A DNA stretch of 64,000 nucleotides, taken from the NCBI GenBank assembly GCA_036494545.1, contig DASXOB010000022.1, forward strand, positions 62,001-126,000. Reading direction: 5' to 3'. The DNA comes from JAICXG01 sp036494545. GTDB taxonomy: Bacteria; Verrucomicrobiota; Verrucomicrobiia; Chthoniobacterales; UBA10450. Shown here piece after piece: positions 8,686 to 17,618 of this stretch. Below the pieces are notes generated by a model that made no database searches, was not told the DNA's origin, and saw only the letters and a program-made list of their open reading frames with translations. A program made the position numbers and the translations under genes. Each line of letters starts with the position of its first letter. Position 1 is the first letter of the stretch.

Positions 8686-8898
8686 CTATTCGCCCAACAA
8701 AAAAAACGCAGCCGTTCCGGTGAGACCGATGACGCAGAGCGCGATCGTGCTTTCGACGAAATAGGGATAGCTCATAAGAACAAGCCCAAGTAACATCGGC
8801 TTCCAGCGGCTCATCTTTTTGCCATAGATAAAACCGACGAAACCGATACTGCCAAAAAGCAGTCCCGCGAAAAGATTCGCAGCGGAGAAAACGGGCAT
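8686..8898 (-). CDS. Small hydrophobic membrane protein
   Basis: A 70-residue protein starting MPVFSAANLF, with two predicted membrane helices separated by the charged turn GKKMSRWKP. The start at 8898 is preferred to the longer frame because the upstream residues are Arg-rich and GGAAAAG precedes this ATG. The pattern 'FGSIGFVGFIYGKK.SRWKPM' recurs in conserved small proteins of many Gram-negative bacteria, of unknown role. A 9-mer copy at 8934 lies in its leader. Confidence 0.65.
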   Translation of the reverse strand: MPVFSAANLFAGLLFGSIGFVGFIYGKKMSRWKPMLLGLVLMSYPYFVESTIALCVIGLTGTAAFFLLGE

Positions 8899-8997
8899 GT
8901 CTTTTCCGAAGCTAAATCCGCGCCATCGCCGTATCGTTAGGCTCAAGATGTTCGCCGGAAACAAAGATTTTGACCGCGGAAACCGCGCAGTGCAAGG

Positions 8998-10641
8998 ATG
9001 CACCCGCCGTTCCGCGCATTAACGAATCAGGAATCTGTGGCCTCGAAGCTCTTTCAAACAAAAAGCCCCGATCACCTGATTCGCGAATCGCAAACCGAAG
9101 AGCGGCGAATGAAGCGCACCCTCAGTGCGGTCGATCTCACCTGTCTTGGGATCGGCGCAATTATTGGCACAGGAATTTTTGCCCTCACCGGCACAGCGGC
9201 AGCCGGCCAATCCGCGGCGGCGGGCTCTTTCTTTGACACGCCGGTCCTCAATTATCTGCAAGGCTGGATCACTCATACCGCCGTGTCGCTCGGCCGACCG
9301 GCGGCGGGCCCCGCGGTGATTTTTTCCTTTATCGTGGCGGCAATCGCCTGTGCTTTTGCCGCCTTCTGTTACGGCGAGCTTTCGGCCATGATTCCAGTTT
9401 CCGGTTCGGCTTACACGTATTCCTACGCCACGTTAGGCGAATTGGTCGCCTGGATCATCGGCTGGGATCTGATTCTCGAATACGCGGTCGGGAATATGGC
9501 AGTCGCGGTCGGCTGGTCGGGCTATTTCGTAAAGCTTTGCGGGAGCCTGTTTGGGCTCAAGTTTCCGCTTTGGGCAGTAACTGACTCCGCCACGGCCATC
9601 AGCGTCGTTGCGCAGGGCGGGGCCGCGCTCAATGATTTTTCGTCCACCGGTCTGCCCATAATCGCCGGTCATCCAATCGCTCTCAATCTTCCCGCTCTCG
9701 CCATTGTTGTCGCCGTGACCGTGCTTCTCATTTACGGCATTCGGGAAAGCGCGCGCGCCAATACCACCATCGTGATCATCAAACTCGCAGTCGTGGTTTT
9801 CTTTATCGCCTTCGGCGCTTTCATGGTTCACCCGGTAAATTGGTATCCCTTCATGCCGACTGGTTTCACCGGAATCATGAGCGGAGCCGCGATCGTTTTT
9901 TTTGCGTTCATCGGCTTCGATTCGGTCTCGACAACCGCAGAGGAAACGCGCAACCCGCAACGCGACATGCCGATTGGGATGATGGCCAGCCTGATCATCT
10001 GCACGTTGCTTTATGTGCTGATGTCTGGCGTGCTAACCGGAATAAAAAAATACACCGTCTATCTCGGCGATCCGGCGGCGGTGGCGACGGCTTTTGCCTC
10101 CAAGCCTTGGGCACAGGCTTTGGTTAGCGCAGGCGCGCTCGCGGGCATGACTTCGGTGCTCCTGGTCTTTCAACTCGGTCAACCGCGTATTTTTATGGCG
10201 ATGGCCCGCGACGGTTTGCTCCCGCAGTATTTCTCCAAAATTCATCCGCGCTATCGCACTCCGCACATCACCACCATCTGGACCGGAGTCATCGTCGGCG
10301 TCGTGGCGATGCTAACCGATATCGGTTCCTTAGCCGACCTAACCAACATCGGAACTCTTTTCGCTTTCATTCTCGTCTGCTGCGGAGTCATCGTTCTGCG
10401 CCGAACCGATCCGGGACGGCATCGTCCTTTTCGCGTTCCGTTCGTTCCGGTTTTTCCGATCATTGGAGTGATTCTCTGCGCCGCTCTCATGCTTAGTCTG
10501 CCGGTGCTCACCTGGCTGCGCTTTTTCATCTGGCTCATTATCGGGCTCATCATCTATTTCCTTTACGGCATTCGTCACAGCAAACTGCGCCAGGGCATCG
10601 ATACCGGCGATACCGAAGAGGGTTTGCCGCCGGTGACGTGA
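8998..10641 (+). CDS. APC-superfamily amino-acid permease (cationic amino-acid transporter type)
   Basis: Inner-membrane transporter of 547 residues with about 12-14 helices. The N terminus (SKLFQTKSPDHLI...ESQTEE) and the first helix motif GIGAIIGTGIFALTG at about residue 50 are typical of CAT/YfnA-type permeases. Further marks are the unwound-helix sequence FFAFIGFDSVSTTAEE near 300 and RIFMAMARDGLLP near 400. It should exchange or import amino acids by proton symport; the substrate is not deducible. It is divergent from the small membrane protein upstream. CGTTAGGC at 9431 is a near-copy of the 9-mer. Confidence 0.9.
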   Translation: MHPPFRALTNQESVASKLFQTKSPDHLIRESQTEERRMKRTLSAVDLTCLGIGAIIGTGIFALTGTAAAGQSAAAGSFFDTPVLNYLQGWITHTAVSLGRPAAGPAVIFSFIVAAIACAFAAFCYGELSAMIPVSGSAYTYSYATLGELVAWIIGWDLILEYAVGNMAVAVGWSGYFVKLCGSLFGLKFPLWAVTDSATAISVVAQGGAALNDFSSTGLPIIAGHPIALNLPALAIVVAVTVLLIYGIRESARANTTIVIIKLAVVVFFIAFGAFMVHPVNWYPFMPTGFTGIMSGAAIVFFAFIGFDSVSTTAEETRNPQRDMPIGMMASLIICTLLYVLMSGVLTGIKKYTVYLGDPAAVATAFASKPWAQALVSAGALAGMTSVLLVFQLGQPRIFMAMARDGLLPQYFSKIHPRYRTPHITTIWTGVIVGVVAMLTDIGSLADLTNIGTLFAFILVCCGVIVLRRTDPGRHRPFRVPFVPVFPIIGVILCAALMLSLPVLTWLRFFIWLIIGLIIYFLYGIRHSKLRQGIDTGDTEEGLPPVT

Positions 10642-10696
10642 TGCTCGAGCGCTTGCGGCGCGCGCGTGACTCCGGAAGATTCCGGCTTCGTCGGCC

Positions 10697-11809
10697 ATGA
10701 AAATGTTTTTGTGCGTTCTGCTACTCTCGGCAGGCATAAACTGCGGTGTCGCAGCAGAAGAATGGAAAATCATCCGGGCGGAGGGACGCGACTACGTGAG
10801 CTTCGCCAATGCGGCCCAGTTTTATCGTTTCACGCGATTCACTCAGGCGAGCCGCACGGTGTCGTTAGGCGACAAACACCACGGATTGCGCGCCCAGGCT
10901 GGAACAAGCGAGTTCTTCATCAACGGCCTTCGCTTTTTCTGCGATTTTCCACTTCTGGTCCAGGGCGACGACAACTTCATCTCAGCGATGGATGTCTCCA
11001 AAATCGTCGAACCAGTCCTTCGCCCAAATCGCATTGCTGGCGCGGGGCCGGTGGAGACCGTTGTCCTCGATCCTGGACATGGCGGCGAGGACAGCGGAGC
11101 GGCCGGACCTTTCGGGAGCGAAAAAGCTTACGCCCTCGACGTGGCCCTCGCAGCACGCGCGGAACTGCAGCGGGCGGGTTTCAAGGTTGAGCTGACGCGA
11201 ACCGGCGATGAGACTGTTTCGCTCGAACAGCGCGTTGATTTCGCGAACCGATGTTCCAAGGCTGTTTTCGTCAGCATCCATTTCAACTCCGCGTCGGGAG
11301 GTTCCGGCCTGGAAAGTTACGTTCTTGCTCCAAGCGGAGTGCCTTCAAACGCTTCGAGCGAAGATCAAGCCGCGAGCGTCGAGAGCCACGCCTATCCAGG
11401 GAACGCGCACGACACGGCCAATATCGCCCTCGCGGCCGCCGTACAGGGAGCAATTCTCTCGCGGGTTTCAGTTTTCGATCGCGGCGTACGGCACGCCCGT
11501 TTCCATGTCCTGCGTGAAATCAAAATTCCGGGCGTGCTCGTGGAAGCGGGATTTCTTAACGATCCAGTGGAAGGCACGCGCATTGCGACGTCGGCTTATC
11601 GCCAGCATCTGGGTGCGGCGATTGCCCAGGCGATCGCAACTTACGATCGAGCGGTGAACTTCAAAGCTAACAGTCCGGCAATCCTGGCGGCGGCGGGAAG
11701 CTTACCGCCGCACAGCCAATCCATCACCGAGCCGTTAGGTGCGGCGGCTCCCTCACCGGCGAAAAATTCGCAAACCCCATCCGTCGCGATTCAAATGTCC
11801 AACAAATGA
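10697..11809 (+). CDS. N-acetylmuramoyl-L-alanine amidase (Amidase_3)
   Basis: Periplasmic peptidoglycan hydrolase of 370 residues that cuts between MurNAc and the peptide stem. A signal peptide (MKMFLCVLLLSAGINCGVAA) precedes a roughly 100-residue beta-rich N-terminal domain. The catalytic domain starts at VVLDPGHGGEDSGA (about 126) with the zinc ligands in GHGG, the Glu of GSEKAY, the His of FVSIHFN near 200, and the catalytic Glu in VLVEAGFLND near 285. The tail is low-complexity. The last four bases overlap the murI start, so the two cell-wall genes are translationally coupled. A 9-mer at 10862 encodes SLG. Confidence 0.9.
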   Translation: MKMFLCVLLLSAGINCGVAAEEWKIIRAEGRDYVSFANAAQFYRFTRFTQASRTVSLGDKHHGLRAQAGTSEFFINGLRFFCDFPLLVQGDDNFISAMDVSKIVEPVLRPNRIAGAGPVETVVLDPGHGGEDSGAAGPFGSEKAYALDVALAARAELQRAGFKVELTRTGDETVSLEQRVDFANRCSKAVFVSIHFNSASGGSGLESYVLAPSGVPSNASSEDQAASVESHAYPGNAHDTANIALAAAVQGAILSRVSVFDRGVRHARFHVLREIKIPGVLVEAGFLNDPVEGTRIATSAYRQHLGAAIAQAIATYDRAVNFKANSPAILAAAGSLPPHSQSITEPLGAAAPSPAKNSQTPSVAIQMSNK

Positions 11810-12645
11810 CATTCTCCGAAAAGCAGCGGCGCGAACGACCGATTGGCGTCTTCGATTCCGGCATCGGTGGACTCACGGTGGTGAGCGCACTGCGTGAACT
11901 TTTGCCTAACGAAACGATTCATTATCTGGGGGACACCGCACGGGTCCCTTATGGCGGGAAGAGTGCCGCCACCGTCGAACGTTATAGTCTCGAGATTACC
12001 AGCATGTTGCTGGAGGAAAATTGCAAGGCAATCGTCGTGGCTTGCAACACGGCCTCAGCACTTGCTCTGCCTAAGCTGGAGGAGAGTTTATCCGTCCCAG
12101 TGCTGGGCGTGATTCGTCCCGGCGCGGAAGCCGCGGTGGCAGCGACGCGCAATGGTCACATTGGCGTTATTGGCACGCGTGCCACTATCGGGAGCGGAGC
12201 GTACGAACGCGCTATTTGTGCGATCGATCCGTCTGTGAAGTTGACCGTCCGGGCTTGTCCGCTCTTTGTCCCGCTGATTGAGGAAGGTTGGCTGGAAGGC
12301 GAAATCACCGACCGAGTCGTCAGGCAATATCTTGCGCCGCTGCTGGTCGATGGGATCGACACGCTGGTGCTCGGTTGTACGCATTATCCGTTGCTGCGCA
12401 CCGCGATTGGAAAATTTGCCGGCGACGAAGTGCAACTGGTTGACTCCGCGCACAACTGCGCGACCGCCCTTTCGCGGCTCTTGGAAAGGGAACAGCTGCG
12501 TCGCAACTCACCAAGCGCCGGCAATCTCTCGGTCGCGCTCACCGACCCGCCTGACGTTTTCCTCGAAGTCGCTCGCCGCGCCTTACGACTCGAGATCGGC
12601 GAAGTCCAACTTCGACCCGTGACACACGCGGCGGCGCCGGGTTAA
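11806..12645 (+). CDS. murI: Glutamate racemase
   Basis: Makes D-glutamate for peptidoglycan; 279 residues. The family hallmarks are present: GVFDSGIGGLTV at about residue 12, YLGDTARVPYG near 42, the first catalytic cysteine in VACNTASAL near 78, and the second in LVLGCTHYPLL near 190. The start overlaps the preceding amidase stop (ATGA). The 9-mer at 11904 encodes PNE in LLPNETIHYL, a loop where family members vary. Confidence 0.96.
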   Translation: MTFSEKQRRERPIGVFDSGIGGLTVVSALRELLPNETIHYLGDTARVPYGGKSAATVERYSLEITSMLLEENCKAIVVACNTASALALPKLEESLSVPVLGVIRPGAEAAVAATRNGHIGVIGTRATIGSGAYERAICAIDPSVKLTVRACPLFVPLIEEGWLEGEITDRVVRQYLAPLLVDGIDTLVLGCTHYPLLRTAIGKFAGDEVQLVDSAHNCATALSRLLEREQLRRNSPSAGNLSVALTDPPDVFLEVARRALRLEIGEVQLRPVTHAAAPG

Positions 12646-12735
12646 GGAAACGAAAACGCGACGTTCCTCGCAAAGAAGTGAGGAGTTATTAACCGCCTCG
12701 CTTTGTTAGGCGCTGCTGTCGTTATGACGGTGCGG

Positions 12736-13668
12736 CTACGGATAGAGCCACGCCATGTAATCAGCCACACCCTGCTCGAGCGAATACCGCGGCTCGTAGC
12801 CTAACGACTGCCGAGCATTGCTCAGATCGGCTTCTGTGTGGTTTTGATAATGTGCGTGCGGATTGTCAAAATACTCGGGTGTAAAATTGGTGCCTAACGA
12901 CTTGTTGAGAATCTCAATCAGTTCGTTGAAGGAGCGCGCCTGGCCGGACCCGAGGTTATAAATGCCGCTTTCCTTCGCCTCGAGGGCCCGCAGAGTTCCG
13001 TCGACAATATCCTTCACGTAAACGAAGTCGCGCTTCTGCTCTCCGTATTTGAAAATCCGCGGGTTCTTGCCCGCCTTGATCTGACGCGAGAGGTGCAAAA
13101 TCATACTCGCAGGAACGCCCTTGTGCGCCTCGCGCGGACCATAAACGTTGAAGTAGCGCAGACCGACAATTTTCCACTCTGGGCAGTCGGAGGCGGCGCG
13201 GCGGGCGAGGTTGTCCATGATCACCTTCGAAAAAGCGTAGACATTAGCCGGCGCGGCATCATCCGCTTCGCGGCTCATGCCGCTCGCCGCGCCGTAGGTA
13301 GCGGCGGACGAAGCGTAGATGAGGCGCGTCCGATTCGGCCGCGCGAAGGCGAGCAAACGGCGAAAACTTTCAACGTTGTCATGCACCTGCGGGAACTGAT
13401 CGTGCAGTGTCGTGTCGGTGATGGAGGCGAGATGGAAAATGCCGTCGAAGGTTTCGTCGCCGAATTGCGCGCGCCAATCGAGTCTGGCGAGATCCGCTGC
13501 GACTAAGTCGCCCAGATAACCACGAAGATTTTTGAAATCGCCGGAACGGAAATCATCGATTACCGTGAGGCGCGCACGCGGAAATTTCTCCTGTAGCGCG
13601 AGGACAAGGTTCGAGCCGATGAAGCCGGCTCCGCCGGTAATAAGATAGCTGCGTGATAGTTCAGACAC
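12736..13668 (-). CDS. hldD: ADP-L-glycero-D-manno-heptose 6-epimerase-like short-chain epimerase
   Basis: NAD(P)-dependent sugar-nucleotide epimerase of 310 residues, most like HldD/RfaD, which makes the heptose precursor of lipopolysaccharide. Evidence is the Rossmann motif TGGAGFIGSNL at about 12-22, VIDDF, the catalytic SSAATYG and YAFSK (Tyr and Lys) pairs, and the HldD-like stretch GLRYFNVYGPRE.HKG.MAS-type (here PASMI) followed by KRDFVYVKD. It implies heptose-containing LPS. Two exact 9-mer copies lie 93 bases apart in the same orientation (12799, 12892). UDP-hexose epimerase is the alternative, but is less likely given the HKG region. Confidence 0.88.
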   Translation of the reverse strand: MSELSRSYLITGGAGFIGSNLVLALQEKFPRARLTVIDDFRSGDFKNLRGYLGDLVAADLARLDWRAQFGDETFDGIFHLASITDTTLHDQFPQVHDNVESFRRLLAFARPNRTRLIYASSAATYGAASGMSREADDAAPANVYAFSKVIMDNLARRAASDCPEWKIVGLRYFNVYGPREAHKGVPASMILHLSRQIKAGKNPRIFKYGEQKRDFVYVKDIVDGTLRALEAKESGIYNLGSGQARSFNELIEILNKSLGTNFTPEYFDNPHAHYQNHTEADLSNARQSLGYEPRYSLEQGVADYMAWLYP

Positions 13669-13834
13669 GGCGGCAAGCGTTCAGGAAAGCTGACCAATAA
13701 ATCGCGCTTCGGGAAGCGCAAGCTGCGAAGAGCGATTCTGACAGCACCGGACATATCCGCGCCGTCGCGGTTTTCCGGTGAGGAAATGTCTTGCCGTCCT
13801 TTCCGGCGTCGCCTATTTCTCCCTCCAGTTCTTT

Positions 13835-14030
13835 GCGAGTTTGATCAGTGGATCGGTGCGAGAAATCCCGTGTGAACCGGGAGCAGTTGCGCTGCTGTAA
13901 CTGGATACAACTTCCCATGAGCCAATCGTCAGGCGCGAGCCGGCGGTGAAGGCGGGAAGAAGATGTGCGTGAGTCGTTAGGCAAACGCCGCAAGCCAGGA
14001 GCCAGAATATTTGCCCGCTCCACCTCATTC
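13835..14030 (+). ncRNA. Cobalamin (B12) riboswitch
   Basis: The leader of the TonB receptor gene carries the pieces of the adenosylcobalamin-class riboswitch in order: GGTGCGAGAAATCCCGTG at about 13855, a conserved core with GCTGCTGTAACTGG at about 13892-13905, and the 3' box AAGCCAGGAGCC followed by a TTTGCCC stretch at about 13992-14015. B12 binding would lower expression of the uptake receptor downstream. One exact 9-mer (13974-13982) and one single-mismatch copy (TCGTCAGGC, near 13927) sit in the variable stems between the conserved parts. The ends are approximate. Confidence 0.87.
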
Positions 14031-14148
14031 GTGCCCCTGCGTGTGCAGAGGGCTCGATAAAACTTCTTCGCAGAAAAGAAGAATGAGAGCCGTGGACCGA
14101 TCCGCTTTGCCGACAAGTCCGCCTCTCAACAACTGGAGGAGACTTGTT

Positions 14149-16149
14149 ATGTGGAAAGACTCACGTCGTTGGTTGGTAGTGATGGCAGTTTTGTCAGGCG
14201 CGTCGCCGCTGGCTCGTGCTCAGGAATCGACCCCTTCGCCGACACCGGGCGAATTTCAGGTGGAAGAAATTGTCGTGAGCGCGACACGTATTGATACGCC
14301 GGTTGAGCAAGTCGGCAGTTCCGTGACCGTCGTTACGGATGACCAAATCGCGCGCAATCAGCAACGCGCATTGCCCGACGTGTTGGAGACGGTGCCGGGC
14401 CTGAATGTCGTTCAGGCCGGCGGACCTGGAGCGCAGACATCTGTCTTTACGCGCGGGACCAATTCCAACCACACCAAAGTGATTATCGACGGCATCGACG
14501 TTAATGATCCGAGTGGAACTGGCGGATTTGATTTCGGACAGGTGCTGACTTGGGATTTAGCAAGGGTCGAAGTGTTACGCGGGCCGCAGAGCAGCCTTTA
14601 TGGTTCCGACGCCCTTGGCGGTGTGATCAATTTGGTGACGAAAAAGGGCGAAGGACCACCCACTTTTACCGGCTCGCTGGAAGGCGGGTCGTTCGACACC
14701 TTTAATCAAGCTGGCAGCGCCAGTGGTTCGATTGGGCGCTTCAATTACGCGGTCAGCGTCCAGCATTTTGTCGCTGACAATACTCCGGTCACACCGTTGG
14801 ATTTGCTGCCCCCGGGCAGAAAGCGGAATGACGACAGTTACGAGAACACCACCTTCTCAACCAGGCTCGGCTATGACTTCACCGATGATTTTGGAATCAG
14901 CGGTGTAGTCCGTTATACTAACTCGGATCTGTTCTTTACTGGCGACGATTTCTCGGTTTTTCCGAGCGTACCCGCGGCTGAGCAAAGCGAGCAGAATGCG
15001 GATCAGATCTTCGCCCGCGGCGAAGCGCACCTTTCTCTTTTCAACGGCACATTCAAGAATAGCGCCGGCCTGGCCTACACCTACTACGATACGGAGACTC
15101 AGGAGCCTGACACCGGCTTTGGCGTCCCGCCGCCAAACGTGAGTCGCGGTGACCGAATAAAGTTTAACTGGCTCGGCACTATCACGCTGGCAAAAAATTC
15201 CACTTTGCTGCTGGGCGTCGAAGATCAGAATGACCGCCTAATTGATAGCCCGATCTCGGCCGAGAACGCTAACGCGGCAGGCTTCGGCGAGTTGCAGACG
15301 GAGATCGCCCATGATCTCTTTGCCACGGCAAGTGTCCGTTACGATGCAAATGAGCGCTTCGGCGGGAAAACGACGTGGCGGGTTGCCCCTGTCTACATTA
15401 TCCCCACGATCGGAACGAAGTTGAAAGCGACGTATGGAACAGGTTTCAAAGCACCGACCTTAACGGACCTTTTTGTTAGCTTTCCGGCATTCGGTTTTTT
15501 CGCCAACCCTAACCTGCACCGGGAGGAGAGTGAAGGTTACGATGCCGGGTTCGAGCAGCCCCTCTTCGATGAGCATGTTCGCTTTGGCGCGACTTACTTC
15601 CATAATGACATCACCAATCTTATTTCGAATAACGCCACTTTCACCACACTGATAAATGTAGGAAAGGCGACAACTCAGGGCGTCGAGGCATTTGCCTCCT
15701 ATTCCTGGAACGATCGCTTCGAGCTGCGCGCGGATTACACCTACATGGAAGCTACTGACGACGATACCGGATTGGAATTGCTTCGCCGTCCGAAAAATCG
15801 TGCCAGCCTGACTGCGAGTTGGCGGCCAATTCCCAAGCTCTTGCTTGCGACGACCATGGTGTATGTCGGACCACAGGTGGACGGAAACCGTAGTTTTTCC
15901 ATCACTCGACTTAGAACCGATTCCTACTATGTCGCTAACCTTGCCGCGCAGTATGAGGCAACGAAGTATCTTACGGTCTTTGCGCGTGCGACGAATTTGT
16001 TTGACGAGCATTATCAGGATCCTACCGGGTTCGAGCATCCGGGCTTTGGGATCTACGGAGGCCTGCGAGTAAACTTTGAGGCGAAGCTTTCGGGCACCCG
16101 CGCGACTGATGCAAGCAGTGTCAGCTATGCAAAGGATAACTCTAAATGA
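14149..16149 (+). CDS. btuB: TonB-dependent outer-membrane receptor, BtuB-like (cobalamin)
   Basis: Outer-membrane gated barrel of 666 residues. It has a signal peptide ending near ARAQ, a TonB box EEIVVSATR soon after, and a plug domain with the conserved RGTNSNHTKVIIDGIDVNDP and VEVLRGPQSSLYGSDALGGVINLVTKKG blocks. A 22-strand-type barrel follows, ending with the C-terminal LRVNFEAK strand before a short tail. The start at 14149 is chosen because GGAGGAG precedes it and the signal peptide begins there. The B12 riboswitch in its leader makes cobalamin the probable substrate. No exact 9-mer lies inside this gene. Confidence 0.9.
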   Translation: MWKDSRRWLVVMAVLSGASPLARAQESTPSPTPGEFQVEEIVVSATRIDTPVEQVGSSVTVVTDDQIARNQQRALPDVLETVPGLNVVQAGGPGAQTSVFTRGTNSNHTKVIIDGIDVNDPSGTGGFDFGQVLTWDLARVEVLRGPQSSLYGSDALGGVINLVTKKGEGPPTFTGSLEGGSFDTFNQAGSASGSIGRFNYAVSVQHFVADNTPVTPLDLLPPGRKRNDDSYENTTFSTRLGYDFTDDFGISGVVRYTNSDLFFTGDDFSVFPSVPAAEQSEQNADQIFARGEAHLSLFNGTFKNSAGLAYTYYDTETQEPDTGFGVPPPNVSRGDRIKFNWLGTITLAKNSTLLLGVEDQNDRLIDSPISAENANAAGFGELQTEIAHDLFATASVRYDANERFGGKTTWRVAPVYIIPTIGTKLKATYGTGFKAPTLTDLFVSFPAFGFFANPNLHREESEGYDAGFEQPLFDEHVRFGATYFHNDITNLISNNATFTTLINVGKATTQGVEAFASYSWNDRFELRADYTYMEATDDDTGLELLRRPKNRASLTASWRPIPKLLLATTMVYVGPQVDGNRSFSITRLRTDSYYVANLAAQYEATKYLTVFARATNLFDEHYQDPTGFEHPGFGIYGGLRVNFEAKLSGTRATDASSVSYAKDNSK

Positions 16150-16505
16150 AGGTTGCTAGTAACTCTCGCTTTGATGCCGACGAAGAATCTTCGCCGGCAG
16201 GGGGAGACTTCCTTCGCGCGTCTGACTTCGACGGTGATGGCGCGCTGACGCGCGAGTTTCTGCTTCGTCGCGGTTCGTGTTGCCAAAACAGTTGTCGCAA
16301 TTGTCCTTACTCTTCTTCCTCAAGTGGAATTTGCCCCCTCTGCGATAAACCGAATGAGTGTGCGCTTGGCGATGATGGAGAAAGCGCGCCAGGCTGCTGG
16401 TGCATCGATATAAGGATTAACCAAGAGATACTCGCCCGCCTCAACAGGAACCCGATTTCCTCCTGCATTTGCGCCACCTGCGCTTCTGGGAATGTCTCTG
16501 CCTAA
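16146..16505 (+). CDS. Cys-rich fusion: DUF5522-like plus CWC-type zinc-binding protein
   Basis: A 119-residue protein overlapping the receptor stop by four bases (ATGA). Its first part has LTREFLLRRGSCCQNSCRNCPY (about 34-55), the DUF5522 pattern. The second has CPLCDKPNECALG...APGCWC (about 63-85) followed by a CxCxxC tail, the cysteine-rich CWC family pattern. Both are usually separate small proteins. The 12 or so cysteines suggest metal binding. Its place in a B12-riboswitch operon hints at a link to cobalamin or metal supply, which is inference. The stop TAA lies in the 9-mer at 16500-16508. Confidence 0.75.
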   Translation: MKVASNSRFDADEESSPAGGDFLRASDFDGDGALTREFLLRRGSCCQNSCRNCPYSSSSSGICPLCDKPNECALGDDGESAPGCWCIDIRINQEILARLNRNPISSCICATCASGNVSA

Positions 16506-16508
16506 CGA
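16500..16508. other. Single 9-mer copy carrying the stop codons of two convergent genes
   Basis: GCCTAACGA gives the TAA stop of the plus-strand Cys-rich gene (GCC TAA) and, on the other strand, the TAG stop of tsaD (CGT TAG). The two genes overlap by four bases here. Confidence 0.92.
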
Positions 16509-17512
16509 CTTGAGAGCGAAAGGTTCGGGTCGATCTCGGTCGTTAGTGGAGTGAAGTTGTCGCGCGCGAGACGAAGCTGCGCCACGAATGCAATCATGGC
16601 GGCGTTGTCGGTGCAGAGACGAGGAACGGCGAAGCGCAGCTCGAGGCCGGCGAGCTTGCTGGCGTCGGACATCTGTTCACGCAGATCGCCGTTGCAACTT
16701 ACGCCGCCGCTCACAGTGACCAGCCGATCGCCGCAATGGCGGGCAGCGGCGATGGTTTTGGTCACGAGCACATCAACGACCGCGCGCTGAAAGGAGGCGC
16801 ATAGGTCCCGCTTCGCATCGACAAAGTCGTCGGGTGAAGTCAGTAACTTTGGAAGGAGATACCGAACAGCGGTCTTCAACCCGCTGAAGCTGAAGTTGAA
16901 ATCGCCCGAGTTACGCATGCTGCGGGGCAGATCGTAGCGCGCCGGATCGCCGTCATGGGCGCAGCGCTCGATCTCGGGTCCGCCGGGATAGGCGAGGCCA
17001 AGCATCTTTGCCACTTTGTCGAAGGCTTCGCCGGCAGCGTCGTCGAGCGTCCGGCCGATGATCCGATAGTCGCCCACGCCGTTTACGTCCACGAGCAACG
17101 TATGGCCGCCGCTGACGATAAGGGACAGATTGGGCTTGATCGCGTGTTCGCTGCCGATGAAAGGCGAAAGGAGATGGCCCTCGAGATGATTAATGGCAAG
17201 AAACGGTTTGCCGAAACCAAGCGCGAGTCCCTTCGCGAGCGAGACGCCGATCATGAGCGAGCTGGCGAGGCCAGGTCCGCTGGTCGCAGCAAAAGCGTCG
17301 ATCTCGCCTAACGACACTCCAGCACATTCGATCGCTCGGAGAAGAAGCTGCCAAATATGTTGGAGATGTTGACGCGAAGCCACTTCGGGAACGACTCCGC
17401 CATAGGGTTGATGCGCGGCGACCTGAGACGCGACTTCGCTCGCGAGCAGCTCGCCATCGCGCAGGATGGCGATGGCGGTCTCGTCACACGAAGTTTCGAT
17501 CGCCAACACCAT
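16502..17512 (-). CDS. tsaD: tRNA N6-threonylcarbamoyladenosine transferase TsaD
   Basis: Transfers the threonylcarbamoyl group to A37 of ANN-decoding tRNAs together with TsaB and TsaE; 336 residues, a normal length. It has the ASKHA start VLAIETSCDETA, the metal-binding HLEGH in AINHLEGHLLSP near residue 110, the ATP-site motif SGGHT near 135, GEAFDKVAKMLGLAYPGG near 160, and GGVSCN near 270 with the DNAAMIA motif near 300. The gene ends in the shared 9-mer. A dispersed CGCAGAG-type repeat lies just upstream of its start. Confidence 0.96.
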   Translation of the reverse strand: MVLAIETSCDETAIAILRDGELLASEVASQVAAHQPYGGVVPEVASRQHLQHIWQLLLRAIECAGVSLGEIDAFAATSGPGLASSLMIGVSLAKGLALGFGKPFLAINHLEGHLLSPFIGSEHAIKPNLSLIVSGGHTLLVDVNGVGDYRIIGRTLDDAAGEAFDKVAKMLGLAYPGGPEIERCAHDGDPARYDLPRSMRNSGDFNFSFSGLKTAVRYLLPKLLTSPDDFVDAKRDLCASFQRAVVDVLVTKTIAAARHCGDRLVTVSGGVSCNGDLREQMSDASKLAGLELRFAVPRLCTDNAAMIAFVAQLRLARDNFTPLTTEIDPNLSLSSR

Positions 17513-17523
17513 GGCGTTTTATT

Positions 17524-17558
17524 TAGCCGCAGAGCGCGCAGAAGACGCAGAAAAAGAG
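17524..17558 (-). repeat. Intergenic CGCAGAG-type dispersed repeat, copy 1
   Basis: The plus strand carries GCCGCAGAGCGCGCAGAAGAC followed by GCAGAAAAAGAG, a run of about 10-base 'CGCAGA(G/A)' units between tsaD and the protease gene. An inverted relative lies at about 42926-42955. Such runs are common intergenic repeats in several bacterial groups. Confidence 0.6.
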
Positions 17559-17618
17559 ACCATCACCAAGCGAATTGCCATTGGCGCGATCTTCTCGTCC
17601 TCCGCATTGTAAGAGGCG

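Noticed and set aside
12668..12685. Possible terminator after murI
   Set aside because: The hairpin is short (about six pairs) and has no T-run.
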